Of a stretch of DNA of 64,000 nucleotides, positions 1-12,600 are shown one piece after another (position 1 is the stretch's first letter; the number at the start of each line of letters is the position of its first letter). The position numbers and the translations under genes were made by a program. Origin of the DNA: Panorpa germanica (taxonomy: Eukaryota; Arthropoda; Insecta; Mecoptera; Panorpidae); contig OY783212.1 in assembly GCA_963678705.1 (NCBI GenBank), forward strand, positions 14,136,001 through 14,200,000, in the 5' to 3' direction. Under the pieces are notes generated by a model. The model did not search any database. It was not told the origin of the DNA and worked only from the letters and a program-made list of their open reading frames with translations.

Positions 1-2886
1 ATATAAATCAGTAATAAAACTAACTTTATTTAGCTCAGCAAACTTTCGCAAAGAAAATACATTACTGGATTAGCATATGTAAAGTGAGATATACTTTAGG
101 TAGCGCCGTACCAAGGAAGTTTCAAATCTGACCACAAAACTTGTGGTGTACCTGGCAACCATCGAACAAATTATCTGTAGAAAAATTGAGTCAAAAAGAA
201 AATATGTACCAAGGAGAATTGGAATAGTAAAAAAGAGACAATCAATTAATTAAATTAAGTAAAAAAATATATAAATAGTGATATTGGACAGAGATACTCG
301 TCGACAGATATACTTGAGATAATAGAATATCACTGTAAAAAATTAAAGTTATGATAACAAATTTAAATAATGCTAAATTCACATTGGATCCCTATGCTTG
401 ACACGTAAATTTTTGACATCTATGTCGGTCCTTCTTAGATTAACAAGATCAGAATTTTTTTTTAAGCATCGAACTAGAACAAACAAATGTTTAATGCATT
501 TTAATTGAATCAGCAATCGACTTAATTTACCTTTATTTTAAACAATTATTTTTATCTATTTTAAAATTAATTTGAATAATAAGCTTTGTACTAATTTCCA
601 TTGTAATAATATTATATGAAATGATACGATCTGTATTTTACTAAAAATGATTTATATTCACTTATCACATAATTACAGTGAAATAAACCGCAAACTCAGC
701 AACACTTAATGGCTTTATCTCCCATAAGTATAATTACACAGTATCCTTTATATTATCTTTCTCTTCGGCTCCCTCATACTCGTAACCTATGAAGTTTCCA
801 AATTTTTACATAATACTCGTACCATATATACGAAGTGGCAAAGGACTAAGCATTGGTTTTGCATTGACCGATAAATCTCAACATATTATACAGATATCTC
901 CACCTCGACAGTCGACAGTCGGCAGGGTGTAAAGGGTGGTATCCCTGTAGTAGAGTCTTGTGCTTGATAACCCACCCTTAGAGGAGGATTGGTGTTGTTA
1001 GAGGGTGTTACCACTGTTAGTGTAGCTGTAGACTGTGGAGAAAGGTTGTGTTATTTGGCGCTCTCATCGCTTTCAATAGCACTTTAGCCTTTAGATCCCT
1101 GGACCAATTTCAGGACTTACCCTTAAGCTTCATGTTACAGGAACTTTTTAAACGTTTGCTTTAGGATTATGTTATAATATATAGTTTACTTTAGGTTGTT
1201 CTCAACATACACTTTAGACTATGATAACTATCACCTTATTATTCTGTTATTCAATTACTGGTTGGTACAAAGTACTACTACTAGGTAATTTGCAATAGAT
1301 ACATATACTTGTACGTACAAGTACATTGTCTGAATCGATATTCCATAAACTATCACACGTAATCCAGTTATCTTTGTAAACAAACTAAAAGCAGCAGTAG
1401 ACTGTAGTTCAGGTGTTTCACTACAATAGTTTGTACAACAACTTCTGACAAATTTTGTAGTTTTCTATTTTCGTTACAAGAACTTGTCTATTTACTTGGA
1501 TGATTTATTAATTGTTTCATGATGTGTTAGCAAATCTCCCTTAAAGTAAACACTAACTAAGTTAAATTCTTATTAGTAGATATATAGGATGTTTCTACAA
1601 GAGCACTACAACTGTGAACATACAACCGTCATTGCAGTAAAATTTAGCAGATATTGTGTTTGGATTAGGATAAAATGCAACACATCTTGTTAAAAGACCC
1701 TATATGTACTAAACTCTTAATAAAGTGTTTCATTTTCATATAGATAAATGTTTTAAAAGTTATATTGCGTCTGCGCAGTCTGAGTTCTACGATTTATTGC
1801 TAAGTAATCAAAAAAATATAAGTTTTCATATTGTTATATAAGTTTAAAACAAAATTTTGTCAAAGTCGTTATACAGACGAACCCGTATGTGTGTCAATAG
1901 ATTGCCCAGTTAATTAGTCAAACATCTCGTCAAATTTTGAGTTTGTAAGTAAACTAAAGTAATAATTGTATTCATGAGTTATCTGCGTGTTAAATCAGGT
2001 AAACGATATAACTTTCCACATAAAAGCATTCTCATATTTCAATTTTTCAAAGATGTCTCATTAATGAATTGAAATATCTATATACAATACTATCAATGTT
2101 CAATATGCCGTTCAATGATCAAGGCGACGACACGTTTACTTTTAATAAAATATTCAACTTTACGGTGCTTATTAATCGCCAGCTTTTATCGAACTGATGA
2201 GGCTTCAGTACACTACATGCCTTCAGTTGTATGTCATCCATTTAAAGAGCTCCATTTTAAAAAGCAATATTGTGCTACTGTTTTTCCTACAAATAGACGC
2301 AAATAACTTGACGTACTTATTTCAAACAGTTTTCTGGGTCACGGAAAACAAACCGACATTTTTTAGTGGAGCACAAAAAGAATAAAAACAAAATTTCCAT
2401 TTATTTGTTAAAAGTACGTATATAAATTTCCAAAAAATAGCAACATATTTTATGCAAATGACTCGTTCAGATAAGAATGGACGTTGACAGATCTTCATGT
2501 GTTGCTTCTTATCCTGCATCGGATCAGCATTGACCCCATTAACTTCCGGTGCCCACATCGTTATGGATAAAATGGCGTTCTCAATCAAAGCGACGCATGG
2601 AAAATCACCGTTTATCTGATACGAGCAGATAAATTCATACGTCGTACATCATTTATTTTTTATTGTTTGGTCCAATAAAAACGTTTCAATCTTTAAAGAG
2701 ATAAATTAGTTGGCGATAATCAGCCAACTACACCAGCGGGTTAAATAAACGAATTGTCGTTTCATATAAAGCTCTTTTTATTTTCAGTTTTACCCGCACA
2801 TAAATTTATGTTTTGTCAATAGGTAGATAAATTTGAATTCCGCCAGTGAATTCTGGGAGTATTTTCAAAGCATATATAACATGCTT

Positions 2887-3084
2887 TTACACAAGTAAAT
2901 GTACGGTATAACATTTAGTCGGTAAACAAACATCTCGAAGATCCGCGAGAGATGTGCCGTCTGCTGTATGGTGAAACATGCCATATGCCGCCTGCCGCCT
3001 GCCGTCCGTGCTACGTACTAATGGAGTCCACATCACCACAACATAGAACAGGAGAGCAATCTGGAAGGAAACAACCCTGCACAT
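2887..3084 (-). CDS. Small ORF with signal-peptide-like N terminus, hypothetical
   Basis: This 65-codon minus-strand ORF begins M-C-R-V-V-S-F-Q-I-A-L-L-F-Y-V-V-V-M-W, a hydrophobic stretch followed by a plausible small-residue exit (R-S-T-D-G). It continues with two cysteines near the C terminus. The N-terminal half is more G+C-rich than its surroundings, partly because of three tandem TGCCGCC-like heptamers at 2986..3006. No family was recognised. It could be a first exon of a small secreted protein, but chance ORFs of this length are expected in the window. Confidence 0.15.
   Translation of the reverse strand: MCRVVSFQIALLFYVVVMWTPLVRSTDGRRQAAYGMFHHTADGTSLADLRDVCLPTKCYTVHLLV
2986..3006. 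repeat. Tandem heptamer TGCCGCC, three units
   Basis: The units are TGCCGCC, TGCCGCC and TGCCGTC. They form the G+C peak inside the small minus-strand ORF at 2887..3084. Confidence 0.88.
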
Positions 3085-3672
3085 TTTACTCCCACATCCG
3101 AAATGCTCTGTTTTAGTTGTTTGGTTTTACTTGTCTGTGCTTTTAAAAGCTTACTGCTGAGTATGGTAAATTTGCGTTTGCTTTTAACGGAATACGAATG
3201 AATTCTTTACAGTCTTACTTTAATATATAAAAGTTCGTTATATTTTCTTACACGTCAAGAATAAAGCTTTGCCAACAATTCTAATTGATCAACGACATAG
3301 CACTTTGTAAACATAATTTATATATAACACAACACAAAATAAATGAACTCTGTTTACATCTTATTTTTATTTTTATTTTTTTCTCGTTTTTTTATTTTTA
3401 CTTCAAGAATCTTTAATCAAACTGGTACTACACAATAAATCACACGCAGTCGTCAGATTGGATCAAGACTCGAGTGTTTATTCAAGCAGATTATAAATCT
3501 TTGACGGTCTGGTGGCGGCAGATATACAATTTCAAAGTAAATTAAGTTACTAGGGCTTCAACACTAAGAAGGTCAATATGTCCATTTCGTCTAGGACGTG
3601 TTCTTGTGCTTGACTGCCTTACAGGTCTTATATTCTGCTGTCCTGCTCTCTTAGAGCCCCCTTATCTTAGTT

Positions 3673-3704
3673 TCCCGGTGTCCCAGTATCCCAGTATCCC
3701 GGTA
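3673..3704. repeat. Tandem octamer TCCCAGTA, four units
   Basis: The units are TCCCGGTG, TCCCAGTA, TCCCAGTA and TCCCGGTA in direct succession inside a C-rich stretch. Confidence 0.9.
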
Positions 3705-4138
3705 ACACCCAATTCCCCACACAGGTTATTATATTTATGTCACGTTAGGTTTAGGTCAACAGAACTATCCCATACATTTAGACACAAACAAGATCAAACT
3801 GTGCTGTGCTGGGCTGGGCCGGGGCGATGTATAAAATTGGAATCAGTCAGGTATTCACAGATTGGATTAGATTCATAAACACACGATCGCATACAAGATT
3901 CTAATACATAGACACCATACAATTAGTTAACAATTATCAATCCTTCCAATACATTGACACATAGCAATACATTATATTATCGCCATTGCTTTACAAGCTG
4001 TAGACATTTTCCTTGTGGATGTGCGCCTGTCTTATTATATTCGTGCACGCGATAAACATTCATTGCCACACTTCATTCATTAAATTATAAGTTTAAGTAG
4101 TGGTTTTTCAAAATTTCATGTGAAATTTATTTGCTCTA

Positions 4139-4354
4139 TTGTTACACTTAACATTTTTCCGGCGAAGCAATTGGAATAACTATAATGCGGTCGAAGGCTA
4201 CGGCTATGCTGATTTGTTTGCGGAAGCAAGAGGCACTGTATTCGAAAGACAAGGCTTCACGATAAACAGCAGTCGGTTACTGGCATTTGGTGCATACACA
4301 CTTCTTCTGCAGCAGCGTCAAATGCGTTATTTAATAACTTCCAGCGATACTTGA
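4139..4354 (+). other. G+C-rich ORF-bearing patch, origin unknown
   Basis: From about 4165 to 4350 the base composition jumps to near 45% G+C. One + frame stays open for about 70 codons with a balanced codon mixture, including A-V-E-G-Y-G-Y-A-D-L-F-A-E-A-R-G-T-V-F. The nominal start here is a non-ATG codon. The minus strand also has partially open frames. No Kozak context, splice pair or family match is evident. An old transposable-element fragment, a captured coding piece or an orphan exon are all possible. Confidence 0.25.
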
Positions 4355-4633
4355 GATATATGGCTCATAGTTGCTTATTTTAGTTCTATTTATGGTATTG
4401 CCAGTTCCACCTACGATCTAGATGTAAATATTTGCTATAATATTGTCATAAAAATTGTTATATGAAAGGGACAGAAGTTTTATTTGAAATATAATATTCT
4501 GCTTTCGATAATTCTCACAATTTCGTTATAAATATATCTGTACTATATTAAATATTGATATTTTTATCGATGAAAAAAATTGACATCCCACGGTTAAAAA
4601 TTCTAGTGCAGGTGAACAATTTACCTTATTAAA

Positions 4634-4804
4634 ATGAACACATGCGCAGTCGAAACGAGCCTGGAAAACAAATATACTCATACAAGCGTCGACGTCGCTA
4701 AGATGTTCTCGAACCGAATGGTGCAGGTAAATGATAGAATGCTGGGAGAAGATTCACGAAGATGTAAACAGCCACGCACCAACCCCCTAGAGATGTGTTT
4801 TTGA
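4634..4804 (+). CDS. Short ORF or possible 5' exon ending at a CAG|GTAAAT donor
   Basis: An ATG at 4634 in good context (TTAAAATGA) opens a 56-codon frame with clearly coding-like codons up to 4726. It reads S-L-E-N-K-Y-T-H-T-S-V-D-V-A-K-M-F-S-N-R and then M-V-Q. There the sequence CAG|GTAAATG could be a phase-0 splice donor, the phase required by the ADAM exon at 20248. There is no signal peptide, so if it belongs to the ADAM gene it would be an internal exon or an unusual 5' exon. The link is speculative and the ORF may be unrelated or chance. Unspliced, the frame stops at 4802. Confidence 0.2.
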   Translation: MNTCAVETSLENKYTHTSVDVAKMFSNRMVQVNDRMLGEDSRRCKQPRTNPLEMCF

Positions 4805-4995
4805 CAAGTTCGGCTTCGTTGATGGAGCGGAGGTATGCGGGGGGGTTGGGATTGGAGATTGGGGCTGTTGGAGTTGTTTATTCGCATTTCCAAGAACCTA
4901 TAAACATCGCCATAATATATTATTTTTGACGGCTCAAAAGTTTGTTTTTGAAACGAAATTTAAATCAAATAAGAAGACTGTAAACGGATATAATT

Positions 4996-5010
4996 CATAC
5001 ATACATACAT
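4996..5010. repeat. Short (CATA) microsatellite
   Basis: Three full CATA units and a partial one lie about 60 bp left of the target duplication of the hAT-type MITE at 5078. Confidence 0.85.
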
Positions 5011-5077
5011 GATAGACTGCCACCCACACCTACACAGATGATATAAATATATATGTATATACACAATGGTTTAAATG

Positions 5078-5346
5078 CAATAACGTAGCGTGCCTTAGAG
5101 GGGCCCTGTATCAAAATTTGTTGGGGGGCCAAAGGAGCTAAAACGCCCGCATTGAATTAAAATAATTATATATTGATTATACGTTATTACTTATAATTAA
5201 TACTCCTAAGAACTAAGCTAAGTACGGCCTAAGAGTTTAAGTGAGATTGTGTATTGTAACATTTTACGAATTTTTGCTTACACACATTTGGAGCCGCTGT
5301 AGCCCGTGGGCCCCGTATCATTGATACGGCGGTAGCTACGCCACTA
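5078..5346. mobile_element. hAT-type non-autonomous element (MITE), 269 bp
   Basis: The element is flanked by a perfect 8-bp direct duplication, TTTAAATG at 5070..5077 and again at 5347..5354, the target-site length typical of hAT transposons. The ends are degenerate inverted repeats. The left starts CAATAACGTAGC and the right, read on the minus strand, starts TAGTGGCGTAGC. Both can derive from a CAGTGGCGTAGC-type terminus, a common hAT-like end. Subterminal GGGGCCC and GTATCA words are also shared in inverted orientation. The interior has no transposase ORF, so movement would have depended on an autonomous relative. It lies upstream of the first recognised ADAM exon. Confidence 0.78.
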
Positions 5347-8300
5347 TTTAAATGGCCTCCTAGGTAACAGAGTTATTATTATTAAATAAAAGGAAATATT
5401 TCGTACTTATTAAAATCTACAAAGAAATAAATTTGTTTTCATTAATTTCTTCATTTCTTAAAAGCAGCAGTATTTAGATCGGTGGGGGCTCCAGGCGCAG
5501 AAGAAATTTTGGGCGTTCCCTCATTAAAAGAATTACAGAGATAATAGAGATACATGTTGGCCACATTCTAAAAGAATTCTTTCTTAATCATTGAAATTGT
5601 CAATTATTTTATATTTAACATTAATTTTGAAATAATAATTTAATAATTATAAAATACACATCTTATAATTTTCTTAGAAGTTTCTCGTGGTTGCTTTCAA
5701 CTCACAGAATAACCACCAAGCAAGACTTAGTACTCGATCGTGGGGTGTTTTCTTTTTTAACTAAATAGATAATTTGCATACCATCTCAAGAGATTCGGAG
5801 AATGTGCTAGAGCCTCCTTGCAATAACAAATACTTAATGGGGTGCCTTTAGAAGAAAAACGAGGTGGTAAATGTGTAAAGCGAACCAGAGAAATCAAGAG
5901 AATTCCGTACCAAATTGATTAAAGATTTAAAATCGACACAAGGCATATATTTCTTTTAATTATTTTAAATTGAAGGATAGGCTGTATCTGTGATAATATC
6001 TAAATTTGAAATTTTCAGGCTAACTAGTTATGACGATAAATCTATTAGAGTATATTAAGGGAAGGGTTACATCAGGGTAAATTGTTTCAGAAGATAAATA
6101 AGATCTTCAATTTATTAGCTGATGTAAGGGGAGATATTTATGGTAAACTGAATATTTAACCCTGTAGCTAGTTAAACAGAAAAGCATTTAATTATGTTGT
6201 AAATTTGATTAATCCATTAATTTGACAAAGATTAAACATTCTTGTATCAGAATGTTAACCGATCTTTAATCTATTAATTATTATATGTTTATATACTCGT
6301 ACATTACTGAATCAATACAGCGGCACTAATTAAGATTTTGTCTTCATATCGTCCACTCATAAACAATATGCAATATTAGTACGGCACGAACTATACGACA
6401 AATCTCTTTGCATATATCTATTCACACTTTTCTACCTTTAACAGGTAGACTTGAAGATTTTGTTCTTAAAAACTCCGTTTCATTTTACGGCTTCTCTTCT
6501 CAAATAGAAAACGGACTGAAATTCTACAATATCCCGCTGAACATTATAATTTGTATATTTGTAGGTTAATATAATAAAAAAAAATCCTTTGACATAAATT
6601 CACATTTTCTAACGTAAATAAATGTTTTTAAGCATGATTCTATCTGTGGCTGTGCTAAAAGGGTCAATGTCATTTTTTGCTTCAAAATATATAAATATCT
6701 ATGTTTTAATTAAAGATGAAATAGAGATACTTCTTCATATCAAGCGAAATTAAAAGTATTTTAGATAAAAACATTTAAAACTGTCATCTTGGTATCAAAT
6801 GTGAAATTTAGATATTGAATCTTTTAGCACCAAACCGCAAATGTAATGTTACATGTTAAACAAATTAATAAGCGACTTTAAACGTGCTGAGCACAAATAA
6901 GTAGCAACAAATTGAAATTGATTGAGAAGGAAAATGCAAAAAAATGGGAAACTTCTTATCGGAGCAACAGACATTTCGAAAAGCCATCTTCATACTACGA
7001 ACAGGACATACGAGATTGACGCATCAACACTTAATGAGTAAAACAACAGCTACGTAGTGCAGCAATCGTCAGACGCAAATAACACTCCGTCATTTACTAG
7101 TAACCTGCCCAAATATCAATATAATATCAAACTCAACGAACAAAATACAACATCATTGGTGAACTAAAGACATGCTTTCAGACAATCCAGAATAAATTCA
7201 AAAATTGCTCGAATTCCTTACTGATACAAACATAATAAACCAATTTTAACTAAAATAAATTAACTTCAGGCGAACATGACCTTGTCGTTGAAATCGCCTC
7301 AAATTGTAGAATAAAAAAAATAAAAAAAAGTACATTTTCTATTTAATTGATTTTAAGAATTATAAAGTCTTAAGAAGTCCTTTTTAAGGGTTAACGGGTT
7401 ATAACGTATGTTTAATTTAATCCGATTTTAAATAAATTGTACACCTTTTTCGATTAAATATTATTTTGTTTTACATACACATATGACATAAGTGTATAGT
7501 ATTTGTGTTTAGCGGATGTAATATGCAGTTTTTGATAATCTTTAATGAATTTTAAGTTACATTGACAAAATGAAACAATTGCTTTTTAGTTTTATTTGCA
7601 AATATCTTCCACGAACAATTTCAAAGTAAATTATTACATAAAATGATTATATAAGACGTGACCAAAAAAAAAATATTTCCTAAAGCTTTTAAGTCGAGCT
7701 TTCGGTCCTAATGATATTTACACCATGGTGTTAACGATAGCAATCAGAATAACCGCCTCACTGTTCACCGTTCGAGCCGTTCAGACACGTTTGAACTCCC
7801 ACACGAACGATGATTGTTTATGTAAATAAACGCGGTCTAAAACGTGTTTGAATTGTTCTCGTAATTAATGCATGGGTCGCTGAACATTTCTTCCGAAAGA
7901 ACCACCATTCAGGGAGGATGAGTTTGATGATATTATATTAATTCTTTCCTACTTTGAAGGATTTACAGAAAGAGAAAGATTATATATGAAAAGCTTTTTA
8001 ACACAAAATCAGGAGTGTAGTCCTGTTGTTTTTATTTTATTGAAATTTACTAACGAGTGTATTTTTCATTACTTATATAATATTTGTTTAATCAAAGCCT
8101 GTTACATAAATAATACATTTGCATCTTCCTCGATATTGGTGAATATAATAGGTAAAACTATAATACACCACTGTGGATAATATTAGAGAAGTAGAACAGA
8201 TGTATAAGCAGACAATACATTTTAATTTAACCGGCTTTTGTTCAGATTTCTGATTACGCTTCGCCGCTTATAATTGTTTGGTGTATTTGCTTCGTAAGAC

Positions 8301-8924
8301 ACTAATACAGTAATAAGAAGAAATACAAGGAAAAGGTATTATTTGTATTGACTTACACGGAAAACTCTTGAGAAAATTAATCAAACTATTAAGCTAGTGA
8401 AACTAGTAAAAACCACTACCAATTTTTTTAGTTTATTGATTTTCATAATTCTACTTTTTATTTATGATAGTGTAATAATTTATTTATAAATTTTGATTCA
8501 AATGGTAACTATTTTTTTTGACATGATTGAAGTTTTATGATCCAAATCATCTTTAAGGACAGTACTCTTACGATATTTTTTTTATATTTAAATATTTCCA
8601 CTGGCTGTCGATAAAGGCACACTACTTTGTAACTCTTTGTAAGTAAAACTGAAGCTTGAACAAATTAAGTAAAGAAAATATTCATTAGATCTAATAAACA
8701 CAATTGTTAAGGAATCGATACGCCTTTATTACATAGTTTATTTATTACCTGTTCATTACCGACAAAGCATGCCAATATTATAAGTTACATATTACTTTGG
8801 ATTGCATGTGGTGTATAACCTCATCCAACAAATGTTGGAAGAAATGTGGTTCATATTTGTAGGTTAGAAAATATTAAGTTAGATGTTTGTTGTAATAGCC
8901 TATACCCAGCTTTTATGAGAACAT

Positions 8925-9055
8925 GAGATGAAAGAAAAAGAGATAAGGAGAGAGCAAATGAAGAATTGAAAGAGAGGGGATTTAGTGATTGGAAATGAAT
9001 TCTCTTAACACTGCAAAAAGAATTCAGCAACATAAACGATTCCACCATGGAAGGA
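8925..9055 (+). pseudogene. Possible relic of a transposase TTF/ZMYM-type zinc finger
   Basis: One frame reads E-R-A-N-E-E-L-K-E-R-G-F-S-D-W-K (ending near 8995). After an apparent frame change, K-R-I-Q-Q-H-K-R-F-H-H follows. G-F-S-D-W-K followed about 10 residues later by a basic helix with spaced His residues is the pattern seen at the start of many hAT/ZMYM-type TTF zinc-finger transposases. No cysteines of the finger are visible and stops interrupt the frame. The stretch is purine-rich, so a chance match is quite possible. Confidence 0.2.
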
Positions 9056-9626
9056 GGTATTAGCAACAAAAGGGTTGATTTAAATTACTCTGTGAAACAA
9101 GTTAAAAAGAAATTTAAAAAAAAGAAACATTCTTTTAAAATAACCAGTTGGGGAATACAAGTATATTGAGGGTTTCTAATTTAAAATTAAATTGGAGTTT
9201 CACTTTGTGTGAGTCGTTGTAAAGTACAAAGTAACAAGCGTTAGCGAGTTGGCAAGTGATGGCAAAGTTTTGAGATTTATATTATTCATGAAATGTTGCT
9301 TAAATCAAAAAAGTCAAAAACCAATCATCTTTAAAATATAGGGTGGACTCCATTTTAATAAATCAGTTATAATCAGTAAACCTAACGTCTTTATTTATAT
9401 CTGTATAAATTCAAATTTTATATTCCAAATTCATTTTACTGAAAGACGCCATTTTATTTTGACTTTTCTAACATGGGATTACAAGTAAGTTGATTTTTTT
9501 TTTTTGATCTTGAAGTATTTTTTTTTAAATTTTATTATCATTAATTTCAGTAAATATTTGTGAATAGATTTACATGAAAGACTATTAAGAAAGATTAAGA
9601 AATATAAGATGATATAAGCTCGCCAT

Positions 9627-9646
9627 CGACCATCACCCGATGGTCG
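9627..9646. repeat. Perfect 8-bp-stem hairpin
   Basis: The left arm CGACCATC and right arm GATGGTCG are separated by ACCC. The stem is G+C-rich in AT-rich surroundings. It could form a cruciform or RNA hairpin; no function is assignable. Confidence 0.8.
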
Positions 9647-12600
9647 CCATTTCAGCAGCTATAGCAAAGATAGAAATTTCGATTTTTTTTAAATATTAGG
9701 ATGGTCTAACCTCTTAAACGTTTCCTAAAATATTACATTCAACGCAACGCGTAGTAATTGCTTATTCAATATTTTAGGCCAAGACTCATTCTAATTTATT
9801 CTCAAGTAACAGTAATTAACCCTAAAAGGAATTAAATATTCTATTCACGATTTTCATACATAAAATTGTTGAAATCCATGCGTGACGTCACTTCTTGTAA
9901 ATATTCAAACACCGAAATAAAGTCCATGCTAAGTTCTTAAAAGCCTGAATTGTTATTTCAGCCCACGCATGCGATATTTTAGATTCACTCACTGAATAAA
10001 TACATCCATCCAGACCAGAGTGAAGTAGGCACAAGTAAAGCATCGTACTGTGCACAGCACAGCTCGGCACAAATATTATATCAAAATATTTATGTATTTA
10101 ATATTATCAGTGGATTTGTTTTTGTTATTTTAGAAGAATATCTTGATACTGTTATTACATTTATCTATCGTATTTTTTTGTTATTTTTATTTGAAATATA
10201 CCAAGTAGTACTTAAAATATTATTCCTGTTCAAGAATAATAAAAAAAAGAAACACTTTTAATACGTGTAAATGTCAACAGAGGCGAAGTTATTTTTAAAA
10301 ACATTTTTTTATTTTTCTAAAATATCTTATTTTAATTTAAAGAATGTATGTGTATATACTCGTATATGTTTAATTAATTCAAGTTGACAAATTCAATAAA
10401 AATAAGTAAAATATGAAAGTGAATAAGAATTGAATTGTAGGAACAGCTTTTAACTCAACTCGAAAAGTATGGTTTCGAGGAAAACGCGTTTGTGGATTTA
10501 ATAACCATAACATTTATACTTGGGGAATTATTACTCGACGCTTTGCAAATTTACGAGTTTTGACTGGAAATTTTAACCATATGTTTTTTAAGCAAAACCT
10601 TTTAGGGAATTGTCCCTCGTTCGATTAAATAAAATAAAATTCCTTATACTCGTACAATGTAATTAATTAAATATTAGTAGATTTCGTTTAAGGAAATGTT
10701 ACCAATATTTAGGTACTTTAGTTTCTTCTTTACTAGTATACGCAAACATTTATTTATGTTAATGCTACCTTATCATCACTCCTATTCACCAGTTGAAAAT
10801 TCGCTCCTGCTTCCAAGCATCCTATCATATTTCTTTGTTTGTATTCCATGTTCATGTTTTTTTGTAACGATTTTATTTAATATTACCTTCATTTTTTCTT
10901 TGTTTATTTTTGTCAATTGTTATTTTTTTCATCACTACCCAACCTCAACCTCTTCTCACCATCACCACCCTTCGTTTGTATCTTCTGTTTATTTATTTAT
11001 AATTGTTTTATGTTTCAGAGAGGGCTTGTTTTAAGCCATATTGTTTTTTTGTTATTTTGTTGATATTATCCGGATATTTTCCACAGTTACCTCGTTTCGT
11101 TGTCTTGTGTACACTGATAACAAACTATATTATCTAGAATATTATTATTTCTTATTACGTTTTAAACAAGTCTGTAGACATGGTTTAGATGTCTGCCGAG
11201 ACATATTACAGACTCTGTGTCTATTTCGGGTTCGATTTTCAGGACTAGGGCTATATTTTCTTGGTTTGATTGTTGTTTCGTTTGACTGCATTATCCCATT
11301 TATACACGAGGTGGGTACACCGATCTTTATTGTTTTATGGAAACATTTTGGAATACATTTTAGTTAAATGGCGGCCGCGGCTGGCTTGTCTATGAACCAC
11401 CTTCTTAACCCTATTTCACAATACATTGGCTGTAGTTTGTGGCACTCTTTCACGAGTAGCTCGATAGATGGACATTTACGCAAAAAAAATAGTTCAACGG
11501 AGGTAATTTAACTTAACCGATGGCAAATTAACGTCTCCAAAACGACTGATAATATGTTTACCAAACTTAGAGCTACATAACTATCAATAAGTCAAGTCCG
11601 TCAATGATTCCAACATTCAATTAACACTTGCTTCAAAAAGAAACCATTCTCCATATTTATAAACTTACTATGCAGCGATTTAGCTCACATTTATGAAGTC
11701 CCTACAGCATAAGAGCTGTCATAAAGTAACTCGCTGAAAATATATAGAAATAAATGTAAAAATATATATTCATAACGCGCTTAATATTAGTTCTATAAAG
11801 GAATTGAAATATTAAATTTAGAGCAGTACGGAGTAAGGAATTTCCGCCAATTTTATTTAACACATATTTCCTACTAAATAGAAAATCAAATAACTGAATT
11901 TGATTCAAAATAGAATTAACACCTAAATATTTAATCAAGCTTAGTATATGAGATTTACATTGGATGTCGTTTTACCATTTTATATTTACAAATCCCCTTT
12001 AAAATCCAATTAGAGTTTGATCATGCGCACCATTTACAAAATATTTATAACATCGAATACGTAACGAATCTAAACGGAACGAAACGGAACAGAATTGAAT
12101 AAGTATGAAGTAAGAAAAGTTGATGATGATGTTTAAAGCAAACTTTTTCTGAAGCAAATTACAGACGATGCTCTTGAAGTATGTTTGAAGAGCATCTAAC
12201 ATCCCGTATTTAGGTATCGCAGAGCCATCCCTAAATCACCCCGGTCTCTGTTGCCGTCCCACTTTACTCAAGCAACATCTACTGTGCCATTCCAATATAC
12301 AAATGTCACCCTGCCCTACCCTGTCCTGCTCTATCCAGACTTACACTGTTCCCGAGGCTAAAAAGTTTAATAGGCAATACTTTTATTAAATGGAACCCAT
12401 TTATATAAAATGATCCAAGCTGCAAAATAATTATCTTGATTATAAAAGATAAGTGGAAATTCCTGTCAAGTTCACAATGGAATTACATTTTTTATATGTA
12501 TTTATCTTAATAAAGCAATTAACATGATTTTATTAAATTTTCTTTTTGTTTTATAATAAAGGTCCATTCGTCTGACGAGTTATAATAGTACTCTATTATG

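Noticed and set aside
900..1030. G+C-rich tract sharing an ACCACCCTTWACACCC word with 29290..29310 on the opposite strand
   Set aside because: Only about 15 bases match; too short to call a repeat, and stops fill all frames.
11160..11250. GGGTTCGATTTTCAGG, resembling a tRNA T-loop
   Set aside because: The upstream sequence does not fold into D and anticodon arms and there is no matching acceptor stem.
10696..11367. Two consecutive + ORFs of 112 and 108 codons
   Set aside because: The peptides are dominated by F, Y, L, S and H from T-rich sequence; composition-driven with no domain features.
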